A stretch of 6,710 bases of DNA, taken from positions 1-6,710 of the forward strand of contig JAUPMA010000054.1 in the NCBI GenBank assembly GCA_030836935.1. The letters run 5' to 3'. Made by a program: the position numbers and the translations under genes. Positions within the stretch are counted from its first letter, which is position 1. Every line of letters begins with the position of its first letter. Positions 1 through 6,380 of the stretch are shown here, in pieces. The stretch comes from Pseudomonadota bacterium (lineage in GTDB: Bacteria; Pseudomonadota; Gammaproteobacteria; SZUA-229). The notes under the pieces were generated by a model, which made no database searches, had not been told where the DNA came from, and was given only the letters and a program-made list of their open reading frames with translations.

Positions 1-74
1 ACACCCGCCAGGCTGACAGCCGTAGTGGTTTTGCCGACTCCGCCTTTTTGATTGGCTACCGCCCAGACTCTCAT
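1..74 (-). CDS. ParA/MinD-family ATPase, N-terminal 24 codons only (ParC-like chemotaxis cluster positioning protein)
   Basis: The first 24 residues of a P-loop ATPase are visible; the rest lies beyond the window edge. The protein begins MRVWAVANQKGG and carries a deviant Walker A motif, KGGVGKTT, at residues 10-17. That motif is the ParA/MinD/Soj signature, with its lysine at position 10 and the second lysine at 15. The ATG overlaps the motD stop codon as ATGA (71-74), so translation is probably coupled; an AGG lies about 7 nt upstream. In Pseudomonas and Vibrio the ParA homologue found in chemotaxis operons directs polar placement and inheritance of chemoreceptor arrays, and CheW-type genes usually follow. 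That role is inferred from position, because the visible part only proves a ParA-type nucleotide-binding start. It is unlikely to be fleN/flhG, which normally lies upstream of fliA. Confidence 0.9.
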   Translation of the reverse strand, partial: MRVWAVANQKGGVGKTTTAVSLAG

Positions 75-934
75 GGTGCTGCCTGCGGCGGTTCACTGCT
101 TGATGAATCCGGCAATTGGCTTTGCACATTCTGTGTTGCCGGATTTCTGTCCGCATCTGTTGCCGTCGCCCGGGCAGGCAGTGATCTGGCCGCATAGGGT
201 GAAGTGGGACCAAACATATCTTCACCCGACAACATGCGGATAATCACGCGACGGTTTTTTTGCCGGTCAGCTTCCGTATAGTTGATCACCGCCGGGCGAA
301 ACGCGCCAAAGCCGACAGCGCCCAGCCGCGATGGATCAATACCGGCATCGGCAAACAGGCGCACCACACTGGCCGCGCGCGCCGCCGACAACTCCCAGTT
401 GGATGGAAATTTTACGGTGTTGATCGGCAAATCATCGGTGTAACCTGAAACATAAATCGGATTTCCCGAATCACGGAAAGCCTCGACAAGATTGCTCAAA
501 ATTTCATTGGCCGGTTGTGACAGTTCTGCGCTGCCGCTGCCAAACAGAATGCTGGTATTGATTTCAACTTCCAGCCACTTCTCGTTACCACGCACCGCAA
601 TCTGGCCCTTCTTGATGAACGGACGCATGCGATCCTCAATCTTTGCCGCTGTCGCCGTCATCGAACGCAAACCGGCATTGTCCTCCTGCCCCAATGCAAT
701 CGGCGCCCGCTGCACCGAAATCCCCAACTGCTGCGCCGGTTGCACATCGATATTGGATTGCTTGTGAAAAGCTTCGGACATGGAATCGGACAGAACACGA
801 TACTTGCCCTGATTCACCGATGAAATGGAATACATCACCACAAAAAATGCAAACAGCAGCGTAATGAAATCAGCATAGGACACCAGCCAGCGGTGACTGT
901 TTTCTCCTTCTTCTTGAATTTCACGACGACGCAT
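71..934 (-). CDS. motD: Flagellar stator protein MotD (MotB family, OmpA-like C-terminus)
   Basis: This is the peptidoglycan-anchored stator subunit that pairs with MotC and couples ion flow to flagellar rotation. From ATG 934 the protein is 287 aa. A short charged cytoplasmic start (MRRREIQEEGE) is followed by one membrane segment at about residues 20-40, which contains SYADFITLLFAF. Asp22 is the expected ion-binding aspartate, equivalent to Asp32 of E. coli MotB. An OmpA/MotB peptidoglycan-binding domain spans about 125-236, with FGSGSAEL, YVSGYTDDLP, NWELSAARA and DRQKNRRVIIRM. The last 50 residues are Ser/Pro/Ala-rich and probably disordered. The frame stays open upstream to a TTG at 961, but that extension (MLLATLVKN) is translated heptad-repeat DNA. 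Family alignment and a GGTAAAG just upstream support ATG 934. The stop overlaps the next gene's start. Confidence 0.95.
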   Translation of the reverse strand: MRRREIQEEGENSHRWLVSYADFITLLFAFFVVMYSISSVNQGKYRVLSDSMSEAFHKQSNIDVQPAQQLGISVQRAPIALGQEDNAGLRSMTATAAKIEDRMRPFIKKGQIAVRGNEKWLEVEINTSILFGSGSAELSQPANEILSNLVEAFRDSGNPIYVSGYTDDLPINTVKFPSNWELSAARAASVVRLFADAGIDPSRLGAVGFGAFRPAVINYTEADRQKNRRVIIRMLSGEDMFGPTSPYAARSLPARATATDADRNPATQNVQSQLPDSSSSEPPQAAP

Positions 935-943
935 ATTCTTTAC

Positions 944-1016
944 CAAAGTAGCAAGCAGCAAGTACGAAGTAGCAAGGAAATGCTTTTACTTGCACCTTGC
1001 TACTTGCAACTTGCCA
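944..1016. repeat. Palindromic heptanucleotide-repeat element in the motC-motD gap
   Basis: The gap 935-1021 is almost entirely one element. On the plus strand, 944-977 reads as 7-nt units CAAAGTA, GCAAGCA, GCAAGTA, CGAAGTA and a final GCAAGG. After an 11-nt centre (978-988), 989-1016 reads CTTGCAC, CTTGCTA, CTTGCAA, CTTGCCA, with CTTGC exact in all four units. The arms are complementary: 967-977 pairs with 995-1005 (11 bp perfect), and 958-963 pairs with 1009-1014 across a 3x3 internal loop. The seven-base period is not a multiple of three, so the element is not coding. It resembles the element in the cheA-cheB gap. Its function is unknown to me. In mRNA it would form a long hairpin ending about 10 nt before the motD start. 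Confidence 0.85.
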
Positions 1017-1021
1017 CTCGG

Positions 1022-1762
1022 TTAGCGCAAATAACTTTGCAGCCGCGATTCGATATTCCGCGGGTTATCGCCATCTGCAATACTCACGATGCCTTCCATC
1101 ACCATTTCATATTGCACCACGCGCTGCTGCACCATGGTCTTCAGCTTGCCGGCCATGGGCAAAAACAGCAGGTTGGCAAATCCCACACCGTAAATCGTTG
1201 CCACAAATGCCGTGGCGATGCCCGAACCCAGCTTGCCCGGATCAGCCAGGTTATTCATGACGTGAATCAGGCCCATCACCGCGCCGAGAATGCCAATGGT
1301 CGGGCTGTAACCGCCCATCACTTCATACACTCTGGCGGCCTGCAACTCGAAGCGTTCCATGACACCGATTTCGGTTTCCAGCACATTACGTATGGCCGCC
1401 GGTTCATTGCCATCCACCAGCAGTTGCAACCCTTTTCTGGAGAACAAATCAGTTTCTGCCTCGGAAGCGTTTTCCAGTGCCAGCAGGCCTTCGCGCCGTG
1501 ACATGTGGCTCCAGTTCACCACTTTCTCCAGAGTGTCCTCGAGATTAACCGGCGGCATGACAAACACCCAGCGCGCCATTTGCATGGCACGCAAGAACAC
1601 CGGCAACGAGGTTTGCAGCATGGCAGCACCCAGGGTGCCGCCACCCACAATCAGCAGGGCAGTAAACTGAAAAAGCTGGCTGGCCTGGCCACCTTCGAGG
1701 AAATTGCCGCCCACAACGGCAAGCAGCGCCAGAACGACGCCGATTACGCTCAGAAGGTCCAT
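1022..1762 (-). CDS. motC: Flagellar stator protein MotC (MotA family)
   Basis: This is the integral-membrane stator subunit that forms the ion channel with MotD and pushes on the FliG rotor ring. From ATG 1762 the protein begins MDLLSVIGVVLALLAVVGG and is 246 aa, the usual size for MotC-type MotA proteins. Residue numbers below use the longer 251-aa reading from ATG 1777 (MKKPDMDLLS). Four membrane segments lie at about 8-24, 36-55, 157-175 and 188-208. The cytoplasmic loop carries SRREGLLALE (Arg94/Arg95, Glu102), matching the rotor-contact charges Arg90 and Glu98 of E. coli MotA. Pro159 (SPTIG) and Pro207 (FLPMAG) match the conserved channel prolines. Neither start has a good ribosome site; I prefer 1762 from family alignment. 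cheB ends only a few bases upstream, so coupling is likely. Its coupling ion cannot be proven from sequence alone. Confidence 0.94.
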   Translation of the reverse strand: MDLLSVIGVVLALLAVVGGNFLEGGQASQLFQFTALLIVGGGTLGAAMLQTSLPVFLRAMQMARWVFVMPPVNLEDTLEKVVNWSHMSRREGLLALENASEAETDLFSRKGLQLLVDGNEPAAIRNVLETEIGVMERFELQAARVYEVMGGYSPTIGILGAVMGLIHVMNNLADPGKLGSGIATAFVATIYGVGFANLLFLPMAGKLKTMVQQRVVQYEMVMEGIVSIADGDNPRNIESRLQSYLR

Positions 1763-1790
1763 GTCAGGTTTTTTCATATCAGTCTGGAAA

Positions 1791-2909
1791 TCAGGAATTC
1801 AAACCCAGCTTTTTGGCTATATCGGCCAAAGGCAGAATTTGTTCAGCGATATTTGCAACCGCCGCCGGCATGCCATAGATGGTGCTGGTGGCTTCATCCT
1901 GCGCCCAGATGGTGGCGCCGCGTGACTTGAGTTTGTTACAGCCTTCGCGACCATCGGCTCCCATGCCGGTAAGGATAACGCCCAGTACCCGGCCGCCCAC
2001 GGAGCTGGCCAGTGATTCAAATGTCACATCGACACAGGGTTTGTAGTTCTGCGCCGGATTGGTTTCCGGTGTCACCGTAACCTGCATGCGGGGGCCGCGC
2101 CGGGTCACCTTCATCTGCATGCCGCCGGGCGCCAGCAGGGCAATACCGGGTTGCAGGAAATCGCCATCTTTGGCTTCCTGCACGCCAATCTTGCACAGCT
2201 GGTTCAGGCGATTGGCAAAGGCCTGGGTAAAGGCGGCAGGCATGTGCTGGACCAGCAGCACCGGCAGCGGAAAATCCTTTGGCAATTGCGTGAGTACAGT
2301 TTGCAGGGCCACCGGCCCGCCGGTGGAAGTGCCGATCGCCACTACATCAAAATCGGCCGGATTGAATTTTTTTCCCGGCTGTCTGGCCGCTTCGGCCGGT
2401 GCAGCCACCGCCGGTTTGACGGCATCGCGCAAGGCCGGTTGTGGCGGGCGGGCAACCGGGGCGGCAGAGGGAGCGGCGGGTATGCGGCTCGCTGCCGGTG
2501 CGCGTGACACGCCGGGCTGGGCCAGGGATTTCACCCGGCTGCATAAAATCCGCCGCGCCTCGTCCTTGTCGTTGGAAATATCATCAAAACGCTTGGGAAT
2601 AAAATCGGTAGCACCCGCCTCCAGCGCATCCAGTGTAGCCTGGGCGCCGTCGTAGGTCAGTGATGAAAACATGAGGATCGGCGTTGGCCGGAGCTGCATG
2701 ATCTTGCGCGTGGCCTCTATGCCATTCATCACCGGCATTTCGATATCCATGGTGATGACATCGGGTTTGCAGACCGCGACCTTGGCCAGAGCATCCTTGC
2801 CATCCACAGCGGTATCAACCACCTCAATCATGGGGTCAGAACCCAGAATCTCGGTCAGCCGGCGGCGGAAAAAGCCCGAATCATCGACAACCAGAACACG
2901 TATGGTCAT
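1791..2909 (-). CDS. cheB: Chemotaxis response regulator protein-glutamate methylesterase CheB
   Basis: CheB demethylates (and deamidates) glutamyl residues on chemoreceptors when phosphorylated by CheA, giving adaptation. From ATG 2909 the protein is 372 aa. The receiver domain (1-120) has the acid pair Asp9/Asp10, phospho-acceptor Asp55 in VITMDIEMP and Lys106 in IPKRF. A Pro/Ala-rich linker covers about 130-182. The methylesterase domain (186-370) holds the catalytic triad: Ser195 in GTSTGG, His222 in QHMPAAFT and Asp319 in GMGADG. The frame is open upstream to 2996, but those 29 residues (MASSKEKPCF...) come from the heptad element in the cheA-cheB gap, and the protein family starts at MTIRVLVVDD. 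A weak AAGAGA lies upstream of ATG 2909. It is longer than E. coli CheB (349 aa), mostly in the linker. Confidence 0.96.
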   Translation of the reverse strand: MTIRVLVVDDSGFFRRRLTEILGSDPMIEVVDTAVDGKDALAKVAVCKPDVITMDIEMPVMNGIEATRKIMQLRPTPILMFSSLTYDGAQATLDALEAGATDFIPKRFDDISNDKDEARRILCSRVKSLAQPGVSRAPAASRIPAAPSAAPVARPPQPALRDAVKPAVAAPAEAARQPGKKFNPADFDVVAIGTSTGGPVALQTVLTQLPKDFPLPVLLVQHMPAAFTQAFANRLNQLCKIGVQEAKDGDFLQPGIALLAPGGMQMKVTRRGPRMQVTVTPETNPAQNYKPCVDVTFESLASSVGGRVLGVILTGMGADGREGCNKLKSRGATIWAQDEATSTIYGMPAAVANIAEQILPLADIAKKLGLNS

Positions 2910-2929
2910 GTGCAATCTCTTGAATGTAA

Positions 2930-3016
2930 CAAAGCAGCAAGTGGCAGACAGCAAGCACCCATGTGCAAAACAAGGCTTTTCCTTGCTACTTGCCACATGC
3001 TACTTGCCACTTGTGA
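2930..3016. repeat. Palindromic heptanucleotide-repeat element in the cheA-cheB gap
   Basis: This element fills most of the 115-nt gap 2910-3024. The plus-strand left arm 2930-2957 reads CAAAGCA, GCAAGTG, GCAGACA, GCAAGCA. The right arm 2982-3016 reads CTTGCTA, CTTGCCA, CATGCTA, CTTGCCA, CTTGTGA. Three nested stems can form: 2938-2946 with 3005-3013 (9 bp), 2960-2965 with 2994-2999 (6 bp) and 2971-2975 with 2981-2985 (5 bp, 5-nt loop). A 13-nt stretch is directly repeated at 2984-2996 and 2998-3010. The unit sequence, inverted layout and first units match the motC-motD element, so the two belong to one family. It is not a terminator of the usual kind, because no U-tract follows the stem in the transcribed direction. 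Confidence 0.85.
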
Positions 3017-3024
3017 CCGACACA

Positions 3025-5208
3025 TCAGTAACCTTTCCTGGCGCGCGCTTTCAGCAAACTCTGCACATCCAGAATCAGCGCGATGCCGCCATCGCCGGTA
3101 ATGGTGGAACCGGCCAGGCCCGGTATTTTTTGCAGCATGCCGCCCAGCGGCTTGATTACCACTTCTTCCTGGCCCACCACATGGTCGGTCACCAGGCCCA
3201 CCATGCGATTGGCCAGGCTGACAATAATCACCTGCCCCTGGCCTTCACCGTATTTTGGCTTGTCGCCCGGCTTCAGTAACCACTTCGACAAGTAGAACAG
3301 CGGCACAGCCTTTTCACGCACCATCACGGTCAGCTGGCCATCAATCACGTTGGTCTTGCGGGAGACCAATTCAAAAATCTCATTCACGTTGGACAGCGGC
3401 AGCGCAAAGGTGCGCGCACCCAGCGCAATCATCAGCGTGGGCAGAATTGCCAGCGTCAGCGGCACCTTGATGGTTAAACAGGTGCCCTTGCCCAGTTCCG
3501 AATGAATATCAAGCGAGCCATTCAACTGCGTTATGCGGGTTTTCACCACGTCCATGCCAACGCCGCGTCCGGAAATATCAGTGATCTGATCCTTGGTGGA
3601 AAAACCGGCGGCAAAAATCAGGTTGTAGGCTTCCTTGTCGCTAAGGCGTGCGGCGGTGTCTTCATCCATCATGCCTTTTTCGACGGCCTTTTTACGCAGC
3701 ACCACCGGATCCATTCCGGCACCGTCATCCTCAATCGACAACAGGATATGATCACCCTCCTGCTGCGCCGACAAAATCACCGTGCCTTCGCGCGGCTTGC
3801 CTTTTTTCTCGCGCACTTCCGGCAATTCAATCCCGTGATCGACCGCATTGCGCACCAGATGCACCAGCGGATCGGCCAGTGCTTCCACCAGATTCTTGTC
3901 GAGGTCGGTTTCCTCGCCCATCATTTCGAGCTTGATTTCTTTTTTGATCTGCCGCGACAAATCGCGCACCACGCGCGGGAAACGACCAAAAACTTTCTTG
4001 ATCGGCTGCATGCGGGTTTTCATCACCGCGGTTTGCAGGTCAGATGTCACCATATCAAGGTTGACAATGGCCTGTGTAACCTGGCCTTCACCCATGGTGG
4101 AGCGCAGGGTTTGCAGGCGGTTGCGCACCAGTACCAGTTCGCCCACCAGGTTCATGATCTGGTCAAGGCGTTCGGTATCCACCCGCACCGAAGTCTCGGC
4201 CGCCGGTGCCACGCTCTTGCCACCGGCATGATCATCGGTAGCTTTTTCAGCCGTTTTTTCAGCCGCCCCGGGTGACTCAGGCCTGGGCGCTGGTGCAGCA
4301 GTTCTGGCTGCGGGCTTTGCAGCCGCCTTGCCGGTAGCCGTTGGCCCCTTGCCGGCGCCATGCAAGCTGTCCATCAGCTTGTCGAATTCATCATCGGTAA
4401 TGGCTTCATCTCCACCGGTAGCGGGCAGTGATTTTGCCACCGCCGGTTTTTGTGCGGCCTTGTCCCCGGTCGGGCCTTTGCCCTTGCCGTGCATGGAATC
4501 GAGAATCCTGTCGAATTCGTCATCCGTAATTAATTCGGCCTCATCACCGGCGGCGGCCGACTCGCCGGTTGCCGGTTCAACAGCGTTTTTATCAGCCGTT
4601 ACATCACCATGCTTGCCCTTGCCGTGAATCTGGTCGAGCAGGTTTTCAAATTCGTCATCGGTAATTTCATCACTGCCCGCTGAACCCGCCGGTGTTGTAT
4701 CCATGGCATCGAGCAGGGCATCAAATTCATCGTCGGTTTCGTCCTTTCCGGCTACAGGTTCCACGGCAACCGGAATTTCCTCGGCAGCCGGGGCGGCAAC
4801 GGCAGCAGGTGCCTCAGCGCCCGGCCTGGCATATTGCTTGAGACGCGCCAGCAGTGCCGGCGGTGCAGGAGTAGGATCATTCGCCTCGCGGATTTCACCA
4901 AACATGGTCTGCACACAATCCAGACCCTGCAGCACGGCATCCATCAGATCGGGAGTGATGTGGCGTTCGCCCTGACGCAGGACATTGAAAACATCTTCAC
5001 AAACATGGCAGGCACTCACCATGGGTTCAATGGCCAGGAATCCGGCGCCGCCTTTTACGGTATGAAAGCCACGAAACACGGCATTCAGCAAATCCTTGTC
5101 ATCCGGCGTCTGTTCAAGATCAACCAGCTGCTCGCCCAGCAGTACCAGGATTTCCCCGGCCTCGACCAGAAAATCCTGCAAAATTTCATCATCTAGATTG
5201 ATGGCCAT
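3025..5208 (-). CDS. cheA: Chemotaxis histidine kinase CheA
   Basis: CheA is the kinase of the chemoreceptor array. It autophosphorylates and passes phosphate to CheY and CheB. The 727-aa protein has these parts: an HPt/P1 domain at about 1-105 with His49 in FHTVKGGAGF; a long low-complexity linker (106-340); a P3 dimerisation helix pair (about 342-405, TERLDQIMNLVGELVL); and the ATP-binding domain (about 410-580). The ATP domain shows N box HLVRNAVDHG (Asn454), G1 DDGAGMD (494-500), F box FAAGFSTK and G2 GRGVGMD (547-553). A CheW-like P5 domain (588-722) ends the protein. No recognisable P2 CheY/CheB-binding domain is seen. The linker instead holds four TDDEF repeats (separate entry). It is longer than E. 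coli CheA (654 aa). The start is set by a CGGAG ribosome site 7 nt upstream; cheZ ends 17 nt before it. Confidence 0.97.
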   Translation of the reverse strand: MAINLDDEILQDFLVEAGEILVLLGEQLVDLEQTPDDKDLLNAVFRGFHTVKGGAGFLAIEPMVSACHVCEDVFNVLRQGERHITPDLMDAVLQGLDCVQTMFGEIREANDPTPAPPALLARLKQYARPGAEAPAAVAAPAAEEIPVAVEPVAGKDETDDEFDALLDAMDTTPAGSAGSDEITDDEFENLLDQIHGKGKHGDVTADKNAVEPATGESAAAGDEAELITDDEFDRILDSMHGKGKGPTGDKAAQKPAVAKSLPATGGDEAITDDEFDKLMDSLHGAGKGPTATGKAAAKPAARTAAPAPRPESPGAAEKTAEKATDDHAGGKSVAPAAETSVRVDTERLDQIMNLVGELVLVRNRLQTLRSTMGEGQVTQAIVNLDMVTSDLQTAVMKTRMQPIKKVFGRFPRVVRDLSRQIKKEIKLEMMGEETDLDKNLVEALADPLVHLVRNAVDHGIELPEVREKKGKPREGTVILSAQQEGDHILLSIEDDGAGMDPVVLRKKAVEKGMMDEDTAARLSDKEAYNLIFAAGFSTKDQITDISGRGVGMDVVKTRITQLNGSLDIHSELGKGTCLTIKVPLTLAILPTLMIALGARTFALPLSNVNEIFELVSRKTNVIDGQLTVMVREKAVPLFYLSKWLLKPGDKPKYGEGQGQVIIVSLANRMVGLVTDHVVGQEEVVIKPLGGMLQKIPGLAGSTITGDGGIALILDVQSLLKARARKGY
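4342..4740 (-). repeat. Four TDDEF-type repeats in the CheA P1-P3 linker
   Basis: Four short acidic/hydrophobic motifs sit in CheA residues 157-289. Repeat 1 is TDDEFDALLDAMD (158-170), repeat 2 ITDDEFENLLDQIHG (182-196), repeat 3 ITDDEFDRILDSMHG (227-241) and repeat 4 ITDDEFDKLMDSLHG (270-284). The consensus is (I)TDDEF-D/E-x-hydrophobic-L/M-D-x-hydrophobic-HG, usually followed by a Gly/Lys stretch (GKGK). Spacings are about 25, 45 and 43 residues. Between them lie Ala/Pro/Gly/Lys-rich, probably disordered stretches. The DNA is repeated too: AATTCATCATCGGTAA at 4385-4400 has near copies at 4514-4529 and 4649-4664, and a more diverged one near 4724. This indicates tandem duplication followed by drift. 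Each repeat is predicted to be a short amphipathic helix; the resemblance to the CheZ tail is treated under findings. Confidence 0.9.
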
Positions 5209-5215
5209 ACGTTTT

Positions 5216-5220
5216 CTCCG
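5216..5220 (-). promoter_or_regulatory. Ribosome binding site of cheA
   Basis: CGGAG on the coding strand lies 7 nt before the cheA ATG. It is the clearest Shine-Dalgarno sequence in the window, sits in the 17-nt cheZ-cheA gap and fixes the cheA start at 5208. Confidence 0.75.
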
Positions 5221-5225
5221 GCAAC

Positions 5226-5978
5226 CTAGAAACCCAGACTGGCAAGCAGGTCATCCACATCATCCTGGCCTTTCATGACATCGGCCGCCTCCTTGCCTGG
5301 AACCTGCGGGCCTTCGAGCCGGGTACCGGTTTCTTCATGCGATTTATCTTTTTTGTCGTCACGCACATAGTGTTCGCCCTGGATGCGTATCAGGGTGACC
5401 AGATTGCCTTCGATTTCGTTAACCAGATTGATCACGCGACGGATGATCTGGCCGGTGAGATCCTGAAAATCCTGCGCCATCAGCACTTCGGTAAAACCGG
5501 AAAGCAGTTCCGTCATCATGGTTGATGACTGGCCAAAGAAATTTTCCAGCTCATGACCCATGATACGCAGCTCATCGGGCGACATTTCACGACGGCGGAA
5601 TTTCTGCCATTGCCCGGCCAGATATTTTGACTGTTCGTTAAGCTTTTCTGCCATCGGTGTACCCCGCTCGATGACACCCAGCACGGTGTTGGCCGCTTTT
5701 TCAGTCATGGCGATGACGTATTCAAGGCGATCCTTGGCATCGGGAATTTCAGTCTCGGCGAGATCGGTAATGCGGGAATCCATGCGGAAATTCATGATGG
5801 ATTCGTGAATCTCGCGGGTCATCTTGCCCAGTTCATGAAACAGCGTGGAATCGCGCAATCCCATGATGCCATCCAGCGTCATGCATAATTCAGCATCGGT
5901 AACATTTTCATTTTCCAGCTGTGCAAGCAGGGTGCGTGTGTGTTCGAGCAAGGCAACCTTATCAATATTTTTTTCCAT
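5226..5978 (-). CDS. cheZ: CheY-phosphate phosphatase CheZ
   Basis: CheZ ends the motor signal by dephosphorylating CheY-P. The 250-aa protein is mostly long helices. The catalytic segment MAQDFQDLTGQ spans 167-177. Asp173 and Gln177 correspond to Asp143 and the catalytic, water-positioning Gln147 of E. coli CheZ. The protein ends QDDVDDLLASLGF, the conserved C-terminal peptide that binds the CheY signalling face. It is tethered by a charged, probably flexible linker at about 205-237. E. coli CheZ is 214 aa, so this one is somewhat longer. The gene starts 5 nt after the cheY stop, and the AG of that TAG is part of its short ribosome site (TTAGG), so translation is probably coupled to cheY. 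The C-terminal tail resembles the four repeats in the CheA linker. Confidence 0.97.
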   Translation of the reverse strand: MEKNIDKVALLEHTRTLLAQLENENVTDAELCMTLDGIMGLRDSTLFHELGKMTREIHESIMNFRMDSRITDLAETEIPDAKDRLEYVIAMTEKAANTVLGVIERGTPMAEKLNEQSKYLAGQWQKFRRREMSPDELRIMGHELENFFGQSSTMMTELLSGFTEVLMAQDFQDLTGQIIRRVINLVNEIEGNLVTLIRIQGEHYVRDDKKDKSHEETGTRLEGPQVPGKEAADVMKGQDDVDDLLASLGF

Positions 5979-5983
5979 ATTGC

Positions 5984-6376
5984 CTAACCGCCCGCTTCAA
6001 TGCGTTCAAAAATCTTGTCGATTTTTTCTTTCAGGGTTTGCGCAGTGAAGGGTTTGACAATGTAACCGTTTACACCGGCTTGCGCGGCCATGACAATCTG
6101 TTCTTTTTTGGCCTCAGCCGTCACCATCAGCACTGGCAGATTTTTCAGTTTTTCGTCAGCGCGCACGGCCTTCAGCAAATCAATGCCGGTCATGCCGGGC
6201 ATGTTCCAGTCGGTGATGAGAAAATCAAAATTGCCGGTTTGCAGCATTGGCAATCCGGTGTTGCCGTCGTCAGCTTCCTGTGTGTTATTGAATCCCAGGT
6301 CGCGTAACAGATTTTTGATGATGCGCCGCATGGTGGAAAAATCATCCACAATGAGGATTTTCATATTCTTATCCAA
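5984..6376 (-). CDS. cheY: Chemotaxis response regulator CheY
   Basis: CheY is a single-domain receiver that carries phosphate from CheA to the flagellar switch protein FliM. The protein is 130 aa if started at TTG 6376 ([12 protein letters not shown]), or 126 aa from ATG 6364 (MKILIVDD). Numbering from the TTG, the acid pair is Asp11/Asp12, the phospho-acceptor is Asp56 ([11 protein letters not shown]), and Thr86, Tyr105 and Lys108 (VKPF) complete the switch residues. As I recall, the DKN leader before MKILIVDD recurs in related gammaproteobacteria, which favours the TTG, and a GGGGA lies about 6 nt upstream of it. A possible promoter that would start transcription too close to the TTG argues for the ATG; the start is therefore uncertain although the gene is not. 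The stop overlaps the cheZ ribosome site. Confidence 0.97.
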   Translation of the reverse strand: MDKNMKILIVDDFSTMRRIIKNLLRDLGFNNTQEADDGNTGLPMLQTGNFDFLITDWNMPGMTGIDLLKAVRADEKLKNLPVLMVTAEAKKEQIVMAAQAGVNGYIVKPFTAQTLKEKIDKIFERIEAGG

Positions 6377-6380
6377 GGCT

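Noticed and set aside
944..1016. CRISPR array
   Set aside because: Units are 7 nt, contiguous without spacers, and inverted halfway; none of this fits a CRISPR.
893..1501. Plus-strand open frame of 202 codons across the motC-motD gap
   Set aside because: It is antisense to motD and motC and runs through the heptad palindrome; its start region is just translated repeat. No family resemblance.
71..1762. Calling the stator pair MotA/MotB
   Set aside because: They are MotA- and MotB-family proteins, but the location after cheB and the MDLLSVIG and RRREIQEEGE starts match the second stator set MotC/MotD of Pseudomonas-type operons.
2059..2655. Plus-strand open frame of 198 codons opposite cheB
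   Set aside because: Antisense to the CheB linker and catalytic domain; Ala/Gly/Ser-rich composition is that of the complement of a Pro/Ala-rich coding strand.
2966..2993. Rho-independent terminator between cheA and cheB
   Set aside because: The inner stem (2971-2975 with 2981-2985) is short, and toward cheB it is not followed by a U-run, only by GTTTTGC. cheB continues the same conserved operon, so full termination is not expected.
944..3016. Insertion sequence ends or a composite element flanked by the two heptad repeats
   Set aside because: The DNA between the elements is the normal cheB-motC pair in its conserved operon order. There is no transposase and no target duplication that I can see.
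3502..4275. Plus-strand open frame of 257 codons opposite cheA
   Set aside because: It lies fully antisense to the conserved cheA kinase core, its His/Phe/Gln-rich translation resembles no family I know, and it has no spacing logic or ribosome site. It is a shadow of cheA codon use.
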